From Apium graveolens (lineage: Eukaryota > Streptophyta > Magnoliopsida > Apiales > Apiaceae): DNA of 64,000 nt. The number at the start of each line of letters is the position of its first letter. Position 1 is the stretch's first letter. The position numbers were made by a program, and so were the translations under genes. Location: NCBI RefSeq assembly GCF_009905375.1, contig NC_133650.1:302187957-302251956 (forward strand), in the 5' to 3' direction. The notes below the pieces were generated by a model. The model saw nothing but the letters and a program-made list of their open reading frames with translations. It searched no databases and had not been told where the DNA came from. Positions 1 through 11,984 of the stretch are shown here, one piece after another.

Positions 1-522
1 GAGAAGTATAGTGATTTTGGTAAGTGCAGTGGTGGTTGTGATTGCAGATAAACCAATATTTTTTTTTCATCCATCTTCTCTTCATGAAACTTGAAAACAT
101 AAATGTTATGGATCATATCCCTGCATGCATGCCTTAGTTTACTGTGTCTGCATACATATAACACATGTATGTGCTGCTCCAATCTCCTCCAAAATATGAG
201 ATCTGTTATATTTCTTGATTTTTCATAAACGACTCTAACTAAATAAAGAAAATAAAATTCATTCGAAAAATTATTAGCGCCTAAACCACAAACGTAAACT
301 GGCTTTAGAACTTGTGACATGGATAATTAAGATCTTATTTGCGTGTTTGGCTAAAGAAAACATAATTTTTTACATTTATAAATATAATTTTGTCAAATAA
401 AACATTAATGCACGAGCATGCTCTATATTACGTGAATTAAATTTTATTTTCCAACTGTAATTGTTAACGCTAGACTTATGTTGTTGTCTGATGGATAAAT
501 GATGTATTTATTGTTGTTTATG
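1..522. other. AT-rich intergenic DNA
   Basis: No open frame of note, RNA gene or repeat is recognisable here. It is ordinary AT-rich plant intergenic sequence leading up to the LTR that starts at 523. Confidence 0.5.
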
Positions 523-2019
523 TGTAATATCCCGTAATTTTTAAAAATTAGATTGATTATAGAATAATAGAATAAAAAAGATTAAAAATAGATAAGAACT
601 AAGATTTAAAATTTAAATTAGACCAATGGCCCTAAAATTTAGATCAGATTTTAATATGGATAACTTGTAGATTAAGATATAAGGTTTTTTTATCTTTATG
701 AAGATTTCGTCTTCCTCGTTTTTATTCATAAAATTCGTAGGTCTTTTACACACATAAATTAGCAGTCTTGTAAAATTTATAAAAAAATCATTGGAAATTA
801 GAATTCATTGATTTTGGACTTTTTAGAAAGGTTTTTTCGTTATCTACAATTTTCATGTTTCGTATTTTTCAATAAAACGCCATTTAGATGGTCAAAAGGC
901 TAAAAAATATTCAATTAAAATTGAAATTATGGAGAAGTTCGAGATTTAAGATGTTTCGTGTTTGATGGATTACTAAGAATTGATTATGTGTTCCAACGTG
1001 GATCATTTGATTTGCGTGATTGAGGCAAATAACTTTTCGTTTCTCTGTATTATTTGTTTGCTACGTGTTATGTAAGTAACTATTCATTGCTCTGTATTAC
1101 TTGTTTACTCATGTGTTTTGTAAGTAACTATTCGTTGCTCCATATTACTTGTTTGCTTATGTGTTTTGCAAGTAACTTTCTGTTGTTCCGTATTATTTAT
1201 TTACCGGATATTCGTTGCTTCGTATATATTATGTAAACATTCCATATTATGTGTGATTAAATGTTATCCGATATTTGTTTAGTTATTAGTAGTATGATAT
1301 GGATATGTGATTAACAAGATAATGAATTTTCGGAAATCCTCAGTCTTAGTCATGTATAAGAATTAGAACTCGATCACTGGGTAGTGTGAGACATAGAACT
1401 TAGAACTAGTTTGCGCACATTCCTGGACATATCGAGACCTTGTCAGGCTTCGGTTTCACTTGACGATGGACGTAAACTAGCCCCCCATCGAATAAGAATA
1501 AAGACCCGGTCACTTGGAAAGTGTAGCATAAAGTATAAGATGCAGGTCACTAGCAAAGTGTGACATGAGGTGTGAATTAAGACCGTGGGACTAAAGATAA
1601 GAATTTGTTTTTAAGATTTATTGATTGATTATGTGAATTGTAGAATATGTTGTGTGCCTCGTTTTGATAATTGTTATAGAATATATCATATGAATCTTGT
1701 ACTATTTGTGTGATCCTATGTGATAGATGTTATGTGTAAAGTGTATTTTTGAAAAATATATAAAATATTATTTTGAGTCGTCAAACGGCAGTTGCTTGCT
1801 GGGCTTCGCAACTCATTCTTTCAATTTCAGGTTTTGTCTAATATTCGAGTTGGATAGCATTGAAGTTCGAAGACCTTAGTTTGGAGTAAACTATCCTTTG
1901 GACTTCTATTAGCTGCACTTTTGTAATAGTCAACTTTTTAATAGAATCTCAGAGTAATAAATTGTAATTTGTTTCAGTTTTGATTTAGAATTAATAGTCC
2001 AGAAGTGCGGGCTGTTACA
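523..2019 (+). mobile_element. Probable solo LTR, gypsy-like
   Basis: The segment starts TGTAATATCCC and ends GGGCTGTTACA, the TG...CA form with short inverted ends (TGTAA/TTACA) common in plant Ty3/gypsy LTRs. Flanks TTATG (518-522) and ATATG (2020-2024) match at 4 of 5 bases, as expected for an old target duplication. No primer-binding site, gag or pol follows, so a solo LTR is the simplest reading. Its first ~480 bases are clearly related to 63660-64000. The TATAAATA box of that copy is deleted here near 690. The superfamily is inferred from the termini only. Confidence 0.65.
1043..1225 (+). repeat. 48-bp tandem repeat in solo LTR
   Basis: About 3.5 diverged copies of a 48-bp unit beginning CTCTGTATTA and containing TGTAAGTAACTATTCGTTG. 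The repeat lies wholly inside the solo LTR. The open frame across it only reflects the absence of stops in the repeat. Confidence 0.75.
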
Positions 2020-2024
2020 ATATG

Positions 2025-3192
2025 AGCATGAGTATTTGTGGTATGCAATGTTGTTGCAAGTATTTGTTTTAACTGCAATTATTGACAGTATATGTATTTC
2101 GTTTCCCGGTAGATTGAGGACGTATTTATTTGTGTATATGAGTTATTTTTGGGGCGTGGTGATAATTAAGTTGAACGTGTTCTTGAAAATTTGACATTAA
2201 GCTGAAACAATAGAGGCCAGAAGTGAAATTTCTTGTTGTCCACCGCTAATGATGATCCATGTGGGTTGTTATAAAATGTTTGTGATATTTCTTCTTATCC
2301 ACTGTTAAGGGTGATCCATGAGGGTTGCTGTAAAAGTGTTTGTGATTGTTTGAGATACTGCAGATATAGTAGTTTGTATTCTTATAGTTTTATTTTTGTT
2401 GTTATTTGAATATTTATTCTTGATCTTAGTAACTTTTCGCATCCCTCATTCAATATTAACAAATATATAGTTCTGAACATGCTAGGCTTCTTTTGGACTA
2501 AGGTTATCTGGTTCAGCCGCTACCATTCTTTCAAGTTGTGACGTGTAAGACCGCATCTAAACACCAATATAAACCAACATGATCATATGTTTAATGAAGG
2601 CTATAAGTAAAAAATTATATGTGCGTCTGTGTTCATTTTCTACCACACATTTTAATGAAAACAATACTTGAGAAATAGAATTGTATTATAACTCACTCGG
2701 GATGATAGAGAAAATAATAACAAGATATCTTAGAGGTCCATTACTTATACATAGCACGATTAGCATGATGCACGAGCATTCTCTGAATATGTATAAAATC
2801 TTGACTTATTCATAATTATTTTATTTGTTTGTATGTTAGAATTGTGTCGTGTATTTGTTGTGTTAAATATATGATTGATGAGTCATAAACATTAAATGTC
2901 AATAAAAGTTTGTATTGTACTTATATAGATGAAAGTTCTTTAATCTTTGTCTGAATTTAAATATATAATATTTAAAGTATAACCATAATATATATATATA
3001 TATATATAATTAATCTAATTAGAGGCATACATAGTTCAACGCACATATATATGCTCCATATATAATTTTTTCAGTTGACATCAATTGTAAATGTTAATAT
3101 TAAGAATTTTATATTTCATTGAAACATCAAAAAGTACTTAATTTGAATTAGATTTATATTTGATATGTTTCTCACGTATAAATATTGGATGA

Positions 3193-3250
<58 letters not shown>

Positions 3251-4600
3251 AATATATATATATATAGACCTAATACTCAAACATAAATCTAAATCAAAAT
3301 AAGCATTTTTTTGATATTTCAATGAGATTTAAAAATATAAAATACATAATGATGAAGTATATTAATGATACATTAATTAATATACATTAATTGTGAGCAA
3401 TAAATATTATATAGGTATTAATAGTGAACTAATGAATATTAATTGTGATAATAAATATAAAATAAATATTGTATAGATATTAAGTAGGGACTTAATAATT
3501 ATATGAATTAATTTATTCAACAAACTCCCCTATTTTTATATTATATATATAATATATTTCAAATTGACACTGAAATTTTAACAAGGGTACGTGACAATTG
3601 TGTTAGCCCTCAATTTGTTGAGGTGTGCTGAAAGACCTGACGACAAATCAAAAAACAATCGTATAATTTTTAAGACAAATCGATGTTAAAAAATGTAACT
3701 GGTCTTTTGACGACTTTTAGAGGTCTTCTAAATACCAACCAGGACTTATGACATGAGTAGTAATTTCATGCAAAAAGGCTGATACAAACATCATGAAATT
3801 CAGAGAAATGATAAATACATGAGTAATTTAAAGAAATATACTACAATATTGCCCAATTTACATATATTTACGATTTACTTATATATATATATATCATAAA
3901 GTCAAACTATACATGACATTGGCACTAGAATGCCAATTTATATAGAATATTATCTGAAATTGTTCCTAACATTGATGCCCACTAAAATTTTACATTTAGA
4001 TATGGGAGAAAACTGAGATTATAATCTTTAAATTAAAAACTAAAAAGGGTGTGCGCGTTCAAATTAGAAAGGAAGAAAGAACGTGAAACTTCAATTTTGT
4101 GTGAGGGTATAATTAAATTAGTAAATGACATCTTGGCTCTCGAAATATAGATTCCGGTGGGACCTTGATTTTTCAAATAAAATATAGAAATTAATTATAT
4201 ATTACTTCGTTTGCTCAAACATGGATTTGCATTCAAGAATTTTATAATTATTTTACTTAAAACCGGAAAAACATGACATGGAATCACAAAAGAACTTCAT
4301 ATTAAATCCATAAATAGGGCATACTTTGTGAATTTGTCTTAATTTGTCAAGTTATTTAAAATATAAAATATGAGAGTTATATATTTATTATGGTAATAAA
4401 TTATAGAGGAGTTATATATCAAATATTTGATTGTATAATTTATTTGGGAAGCTACTTTTTTAAAACCCGTATATTATGTGGTTTAGAACCAAAATTTATC
4501 AGGGTATACTCGGAATGAAAAAGGATCAACGATTTTTGTATCAGTTGAATGCCAGTAAGCTATGACAATCTTTACGTCGTTGGTTGTTCACAAATTGTAA
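2025..4600. other. AT-rich intergenic DNA with microsatellites
   Basis: No gene is seen. It contains a diverged ~65-bp tandem duplication (about 2226-2350), a TA run (2987-3008) and an ATT run (3192-3248). The rest is AT-rich sequence without a recognisable element. Confidence 0.5.
3192..3248 (+). repeat. (ATT)n microsatellite, ~19 units
   Basis: Uninterrupted ATT repeats. In one minus-strand frame they read as a run of asparagines, which is not a protein. Confidence 0.95.
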
Positions 4601-4775
4601 ATTAAAGAAAACACGCATATCATTTTACTTTGCATTTTTCTGTTTTTCTTACTTCTACTATCCTCAATCCAGTTTCAGGCGTTGTTGAAAATAGCGACAA
4701 ATGTGGTACCAAAGAGTAAATAGCGACCAAAAATCACTGTCATTCCATGTACATTTGCAGACCGCATTCTAGCTT
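4600..4775. repeat. Dispersed repeat, copy 1 (pair with 15.66 kb)
   Basis: This segment is clearly homologous to 15655-15805. The best-conserved part reads CATTCCATGTACATTTGCAG in both. On the minus strand both copies hold an aligned open stretch (residues VCKCTWN at its start) that runs to a stop in both. The family is not recognised; it could be an exon relic or an unclassified repeat. Confidence 0.6.
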
Positions 4776-5199
4776 AAGAAATATAATTCTAGTTACAATA
4801 TTTTTACTTCAACTTGCCAATAATTTTATTAAACCTATATAATTCAATATGAAAGATGTGGATACAATTTTGGGGCATAAAATGCATTTTTTATGACCTA
4901 AGTAGGTGTTGCAGCTTCTGATTTCCATAATGTAACACTCTTTGCTATAGTATCTAAAGCTCTTTTTTTTATCTTGCTAAATTGAAATCTCCCATTTTGT
5001 TCTATTTTGTATACGAATATCCTCGGCCTCGGGTGAAGGCATCTACGGAGCAGATAGATTCCGGGAGCAAGACTAGAGTTGTAGTTACTCATCATTTTAA
5101 GCCTCTTTATATTCTGTATCTAGTTTGTTCATAGCTAGTACTTTGTGCTACCTAGGATCTTGTAAGTTTCTTGATTCATACTAAAAGTAAATGTACACT

Positions 5200-6941
5200 C
5201 AGGACTGTCTCAACCAAATCTGAGGCCCTAAGCGAATTTTAGATTATATTTAATAATTTTGATTTTTAATTACTCATATGCATATTTTTAATATAAACAT
5301 CAATGATGCAATTGATTATTTGATAAATTATTTTCAATTATATTGATATTATTTTTAAATGGTGTTATTGAATTTAATACATTGCTTTGGACTGTATTAA
5401 TATTATTTTTTATTTAATACATTATTTCACTTGTATTTAACATAAACTGTGTTATTTATTTTAATTTGTAGAATTGTTTGTCTACTTTTATAAAAAAAAT
5501 TAGTAACATTTTTATTTAATTAAAATTTAATTTTTTTCTTATATTGTTATTTGTATTATAATTTCAATATGCGTAAACATAAACGGTGTAATTGATTATT
5601 TAACAATTTATATTCCATGTATTAATATTATTTTTATATGGTGTTATTGAATTTAACACATTACTTTTGATTTGATATTATTATTTTATTATTTAATACA
5701 ATATTTCACTTGTATTTAACTTAAATTGTATTATTTATTTTAATTTGTAGAATTGTTTGTCTAATTTTATAAAACTTTCTAATTACATTTTTATTAAATT
5801 GAAATTTAATTTTGTGTTTTATTTTTACTTATAAGTCCAATATGCACAACCAGATAAAAATAGTATCAGGTTATTTATATTGCTATAATATCTATTAATT
5901 ATAAATGATAATATCAAGTTATTTATATTATATAACACATTTATTTTTTAGAAACAATATTATTTTTTCAAATTCTAAAAGTTTAATTTTAATGAAAAGA
6001 AGTTAACAAATAATAGAAATTTTCTTTCAACTATTTCAAATATTAATATTCTAGTTAGGTGTTGCTTTGTTTTGGATAGAGTAGGTATTTATCACATATT
6101 TATAGGTTTAGTTATTTAAGTGTTAGTAGGAGTGTGAGGATCATTAGATATTTGTAGGTTTAGTTATATAAGTGTTAGTAGGACTCTGACGACCAAAGCG
6201 TGCCATACCGTCTAATTATATATAAGGATATAATGAGGCCCTTATTTTTTAATATATATCAAATTAATCTTAGAAATGAGACCCTTATTTTTAATATATA
6301 TTTTTATTACAATTATGATCATAATGTATATTTTTAGAATTTTGAACACATATTATACAAATATGATATATAATATTTATGATAACATAATAACAATAAT
6401 TTATATTTCATAAATCTTTCAATAAAATGATAAATTACTTGGCTATTCTTATTATTTAAAAATAAAATGATGACTCAATTTTCTTTACTTTAATTAATTA
6501 TTTTGAAAAAGTGAATACATTTAAAAAAGAATTAAAATTTATGTAGGTTTAAACTATTTATCCTTAGATTTCTTGAAAAACAACACGTTTGCTATTGGTA
6601 TCAAAGAGCACATTTTTTGATAAACCGATAAGCCCGAGCAAATGTAACAACAATTAAGTAATAATTTTGAAAAAAATAAATTGCACACGTATCACAAGAG
6701 TATTATTGTCATTTATTTTTTCAATTTGATAAAAGTAAATCTAGGTTATATTTTCTAATAGCAATTTGATATTATTTTTTAGAGAATTTTTCTATTTTAT
6801 ATTTTTTTACCTAAAATAATTTTCTTATAAAAATAATTAATATATATGTATATATATAAAGGACAAAAAATATTGGGGGCCCTTGTATATGTGGGGGCCC
6901 TAAGCGACCACTTAGTTGTCTTTACTGTTGAGCCGACCCTG
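5200..6941. mobile_element. Non-autonomous hAT-type transposon
   Basis: The ends are CAGGACTGTCTCAAC and, in reverse complement, CAGGGTCGGCTCAAC. They are followed inward on both sides by GGCCCTAAGCGA-like sequence. A perfect 8-bp target duplication, TGTACACT, lies at 5192-5199 and 6942-6949. CAGGG-type termini plus an 8-bp duplication are the hAT hallmarks. The 1742-bp interior is AT-rich and has no transposase frame, so the copy is non-autonomous. It contains a ~285-bp direct duplication (about 5275-5560 and 5570-5850) and a shorter ~70-bp one near 6055-6190. Confidence 0.85.
5275..5850 (+). repeat. ~285-bp direct duplication inside the hAT element
   Basis: The two halves share long stretches such as TAATTTGTAGAATTGTTTGT and TGGTGTTATTGAATTTAA in the same order. 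They have diverged by several indels. The duplication is confined to the hAT interior. Confidence 0.7.
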
Positions 6942-6949
6942 TGTACACT

Positions 6950-9060
6950 GCTAAGTGATGACACTGCCGTGTTAAAATTATTTTTTACAGGACATTATAT
7001 ACGAAAAATTAAATTCATGCTATTGTGTTGTGTTATAGGGAGAATTTGGTATAACAGTATTTTTGAGCTTTACTGGAATCACGAAGCAAAATATGTAAAT
7101 TGAAAGTTGTTTACACGAGAACACAGAATGAATTTTGATGGATGTTGTGACTGATCTTACTTGATACTTCGTAGAATGTCTTGAGAGAATATGTGTATAT
7201 TTCCTTGGAGAAAACTCATGATCATATTATACAAGAGGCCTACGGGTTAGGGTTTTGTCCGGTCCATCGAGGTTCGGGCTACGTTGACCATGGTTTGAGC
7301 CTATGAGGCCGCGATATAGTCACGGAACGGGGCTGAGTCCTATTATGAAATTGCACAACGACACTTGTGTACCTCACACGTGACCCGTGAAGGCCTTTGC
7401 ATGTGTTGGGCATAATCCTCCCGTGAGAAGACACAAATGCATCTATAGACCTCATACGCGACCCATGTGGGCCTTAGCATGCATTGTGGTCTTATTATTG
7501 TTGACACTTATGGGACTCGCATGCGACCCCTTGGGATTTAAGCATATAGGTTTAGTCTATTTGGTACTATAGGCACACTAACCCTTCGCGATATTTGATT
7601 AGATTTGGATACAGTTTAAATTTGGATATTATTTTTATTTGGTTAAAGATTGGATATAATTTATTGACTTGGAATTCAGTTATTTGGAGTTTGTTTGGAT
7701 TAGTTATTGAGTTTGATACTAAAATTGGATATAGTTTTGACAGTTGCGGATTAGTTTTAGTTTTAAAGTTGTTTTGGTTATTGGATAACATGGATGGTTC
7801 TTTTTCTCTGGTTGGTTGAATTTCTTATTAATTATGATTTCGGTTTGGATATTTTTGGATTGCTTTGATTTTTGTTGATGCGTCTTTGTAATATTTCTCT
7901 TATATTGTTGCTCTTTAAATTATCTTGAAAGTTTTTTTTTTGTTTTGAATTCATGACTTTATTTTTTGATTCGCTTGGATATTCTTGTTTTCTTTGTTGC
8001 AATTTTGGATCGTTTGGTTACGTGGCCCCTTTTATTATAGTAAAACCTTACTCTTTCATCTTATCTGTATACTTTATCATAATCATATAACTCTTCAATG
8101 AGGTTTCTACTCTAGGTTATATATGCTCTTTAGGAATGTAGTTCTATGTGTCAGATTCCCAATTTTGAATGTCTTCTTGTAAAAAAATGATAAAAATAAA
8201 ACCTTTGCTAGATTTAAGTAACAAAAATCACATTCTCAATTTTTTTAGTTATATTTACCCACAATTGGGTATCTAAAAAAATATACATATATTTTATTTT
8301 ATTGTATATACATGATTTTTATGGAATAACTTTTCAGAGTAAAATGTATAAAATAACGTGTCACAAAATGGGTATTGTGATCTGTGACAAATACCCGATC
8401 CAAGAGTATCTCACATATCGTGTTGTAGAAAAATATTTCAACTTAAAAAAAAAATAAGTCGGATAGGTAGTCCTCAGACATATCTTGGATACTTGAGAAA
8501 AACTTATCCACATTTGTAACACATATACCAAATTTAATATTTAGGTCACCAGTTTCAAATATTATGATAATTTCTGATAATTTTTCACTTTATACTTGCG
8601 TGAAATGATATTTTGTACAAATTATTTGTATTAGGGTAAAATGTATCTACATTTAATTGTAGAGTAACTTTCTAAACTCTCTTAGTAATACACTAGTTTT
8701 ATAGTATATTTTTATTTCTAAGGGGGTGTTAGGAAATAATATTTATGTGGATTGAATACAATTATGATTACAAATAACCTTGTTTTAGTAGTTGATTTTA
8801 GGAAATTAATCTACAGCAAATTGTAGATACATTAAACCCATTATATTAATAAATTTGATATATATTATATTTATAAAAATGACAGAGAAAAAGTTTCATT
8901 GAGTTGATTTATGAAAATTATCTAAAGTGATTATGATTTTGCATAAAAAGTTGAATATGATTTTGTAATAATAGAACTAACCCTCTACATTTACAAACTA
9001 GCCTTATATCTGTATTGAAAACTAACTTAACACTTGATAATTATTTAAAATTAACTTTAG
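6950..9060. other. Intergenic DNA with compositional shifts
   Basis: No gene is supported. 7200-7560 is markedly GC-richer than its surroundings and holds about three degenerate repeats around CTCACACGTGACCC, CTCATACGCGACCC and CTCGCATGCGACCC. From 7590 to about 8030 the plus strand is strongly G/T-rich and C-poor (repeated TTGGAT), which keeps stops out of opposing frames by chance. The remainder is AT-rich with no recognisable element. Confidence 0.5.
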
Positions 9061-9063
9061 GAA

Positions 9064-9830
9064 ACTTAGAACAAGTCCAACGGACTCTCTAAATGATGCC
9101 CTAATTTTTAATATAAGGAATTTCACAAAATGATTCTCCAACAATATTTTAGTGATTTCTTAAATTTAACTTGGCTCTTAATTTAAAATTTGAGGAGGGA
9201 TATCATTTTTTTTCTCCAAAAGACTTTTAGTGGCTCTTAAATTCACTAAGAGCATCTCCAATGCCGTTAGTAATAATGTGTTGGCTAAATTGGACCTGTA
9301 GCTAATATGTAAATTTTGTTGAACATGTAAGGCATTATACTTCGATGGTATTGGTTATATAGGTTAGCTATATTTTAAAAATGGCATGTTATTAAAATTT
9401 TATGTTGTTATAAATAGAATATATTAATTCAATATGATAGTAAATGATTATTATTTTTTTTACAGATTTCTTACACGTCTGCAGTAATTCAACAAATATA
9501 GCCAAAATCAAGAGGTTGGCTATATTTAAAGATAAGTGTAATGTAGCATTGGAGATGGATTTTTTTTACATAATCTCTATATTTTAATTTATAGTATGTA
9601 TTAATGATTTTTAGCTAATGGTTCTATATAGTTGGAGATGTTAGAGCTTTCTACTCTCCTCACTTTTAAGAGTTTCTTTCTCATTCTTAAATAATATTAT
9701 ATTATATATTCATTAAAATAATCTCTTTCTCTCTCCACTATCTTTTGTCCTATATGAATTCTAATTTCATTTAATAATAAAAAATAATTAAGAGTTCATA
9801 TAAAGAGTATTGTTGGAGAATAACATATAT
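9064..9830. mobile_element. Nested MITE relics
   Basis: An inner unit begins GAGCATCTCCAATGC (about 9251) and ends GCATTGGAGATG (about 9548-9559), a 12-bp terminal inverted repeat typical of plant MITEs. Another end, GTTGGAGATGTTAGAGC, follows at about 9633. Outer sequences TCCAACGGACTCT (9073) and AGAGTATTGTTGGA (9805) could be the ends of an older unit. Target duplications are not clear, so borders are approximate. Confidence 0.4.
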
Positions 9831-10110
9831 AAAATATTAACCCATGGGAGCCAATATTATACATTATATTTTGAATAGAGATGAAGAGTCTATTGAAGAT
9901 GATGCGTACCTTATTAATAAGGAACTACTACCTTTTACTTATTTCATTTCCATCTATAACAAATTATTTATCTCTTTTGATTTAACTTCTTTGCTCTCTC
10001 TTTCTTTCACTTTTTGTTCACCTCTTTCCAAATTTATTAGTTTAATAACAAGAAGTGAGTATAAGAGTTATTATTGGAGTTGAAATATAAAATGATGTTT
10101 TAAATTACTA

Positions 10111-10405
10111 CTCCCTCCGTCCCGATATACTTTTCCTATATTGACTTCAGACACTATTCATGCTAAGCAATTGACTGTTAATTTACGTCTAATATATAAG
10201 ATCAAATATAGTCATAAGTGATCTCGTTGGATTCGTATTTATGAGTACTTTAATATAATGAAATTTTTATATTTAATACTATTACAAAATTAAAGATATT
10301 AACAATTAAAAATGTGCATTGAAAAACGTGTCCAATACAAATTAAAAGTGTGCATTGACAAACGTGTTCAAGACAAATATAAAATATTTTTAGGGACAGA
10401 GGGAG
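10111..10405. mobile_element. Stowaway MITE (Tc1/mariner type)
   Basis: The terminal inverted repeats are CTCCCTCCGTCCC and GGGACAGAGGGAG, flanked by the TA duplication (10109-10110 and 10406-10407). These are the standard Stowaway features. The 295-bp interior includes a ~39-bp internal duplication around GTGCATTGAAAAACGTGT. Confidence 0.9.
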
Positions 10406-10481
10406 TAATAATTATTATTTTATAATTTTATGAAAAATAACTAAAATACTGTTAGACTTTCTCTTTAAGGTCAAACTAATA

Positions 10482-10741
10482 CTCCCTCCGTCCCATTGAT
10501 TTGTATACAAATTATTTGGACAAGAAAGTTAAGAGAAAGTATAGTTTAGTAAGAAAAAGTAAGAAAAGTGGGTGAAATGGGAGACCAATCAATTTTTAAT
10601 GTATAATAAAGTGTAGTAAAAGAAAGTAGTGGATTTGAAGTGGATGTAGTTAATTTTTTTATTATAAAACTTCATTATTTTTGGTAATTTTTAAAATATG
10701 TAGAAATAAATGTGTATAAAATTGGAATATGACAGAAGAAG
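10482..10741. mobile_element. Second Stowaway-like MITE, right end decayed
   Basis: The left end is a clean CTCCCTCCGTCCC preceded by TA. The right end near 10722-10741 reads GGAATATGACAGAAGAAG, a decayed match to the expected inverted repeat. The length (~260 bp) fits the family. The right border is uncertain by a few bases. Confidence 0.65.
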
Positions 10742-10757
10742 CATATATTAGTGAAAA

Positions 10758-11776
10758 CTAGGATATAACTAGTGCAATGCACGATTGTTTTTATCCATGT
10801 ATGTTGTAAAATATAATTTTAATATATTATTGTTAGGATTTGAACCTTACCCCTTGTATAATAATTTTACAATCCACGATTATTTTTATTACTATATATT
10901 GTAAATTATAATTGTCATATGTTGCTGATATGATTTGAAACTTATACCCCTTTATTAATAGTTTTTAAGATTATATCTAACAGTTCTCATCTATTTGATG
11001 TGACAGTTCTAAATTGAATGAACAAGGACCAATAACCAAATTTTTAATATTTCGTTTTTAACATAATAATATAGATAATATAGATTGTGTAGATGTAGTC
11101 AGCTTAGCTGGGTACTTTTTTTGTTAAGTCCATCGTAATTCGTTAGTACAAACACAAACACAACATTTATACGTTTTCCTGTTAGTAAAAAATCTTATCG
11201 AAAACTAAATTTTTAAATACAAACACACAACTCTTACATGATATAAAAACACAAATTTTATCCTTCCTAAACAAAAAACATATTTTTATCCTTTTCGTCG
11301 TTACATATCCTATATTCGACTTAAGTCATATTTGTCAAACAAAAATGTAAAAAATAAATAAATTCAGAAAACATAAATAATATAAACTAGAACATCTTCA
11401 AAAATTAAATTAGATAAATTAAAATTAGTATATAATATATACTATAATATAATAATTGGAACATGGTATATTTTAATTCAACGGTTATTTCCCTTATTTT
11501 GATGATTAAAAATAAAAATAAACAGCGTTATACACGTACTAAACTATTAAGTTGTTAAATTAATAGATATAGTATCCGCTAAACTACGATCAAAACTTAT
11601 CATACTAAACTACAATCACACAGCTCGACATTCCTCGTGCCTTTATTATTTTATTATAAATCTATAATTATTATATATTTATATAAATATATTAATAACA
11701 ATATATGATTTGATAATAAAATTTAAAATTATTTAAATAATAACGGAACTCGTGTATAGCACGAGATTTAAGCTAG
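10758..11776. mobile_element. 1-kb element with hairpin-bearing inverted ends
   Basis: The right end holds the hairpin CTCGTG-tatag-CACGAG, then seven bases, CTAG and a following T. This is the form of a Helitron 3' end. The left end, read in reverse complement, holds GTGCA-TT-GCAC, a similar spacer, CTAG and T. The two ends align with each other over ~28 bases as a terminal inverted repeat. It is therefore either a non-autonomous element with inverted ends or two Helitron 3' ends facing outwards. The interior is AT-rich and non-coding. Confidence 0.4.
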
Positions 11777-11984
11777 TATATATAATACATGCCTTTCCTT
11801 GGTGCCCAAGTTTATAATGTACTTGCTCTTTCCTAACCTCTGTCGGACAGGCAACAGCCTGCCTATCACGCTATATAACACACACTCTCATTCTCTCAGC
11901 TCTCAATTGAAGTTTTCTGAATTACTAAAAGGCTATGGCCAAGATTGTGAAACGCCGTGGATCATGTTACCTTTTACAACTTAA

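Noticed and set aside
1054..1236. Plus-strand 60-codon frame with repeats
   Set aside because: It lies on the 48-bp tandem repeat in the solo LTR; there is no gene signal.
3116..3322. Minus-strand open frame with a poly-asparagine run
   Set aside because: It is a translation of the ATT microsatellite.
7567..7819. Opposed ~74-codon frames
   Set aside because: The strongly G/T-skewed sequence leaves both strands without stops. There are no motifs.
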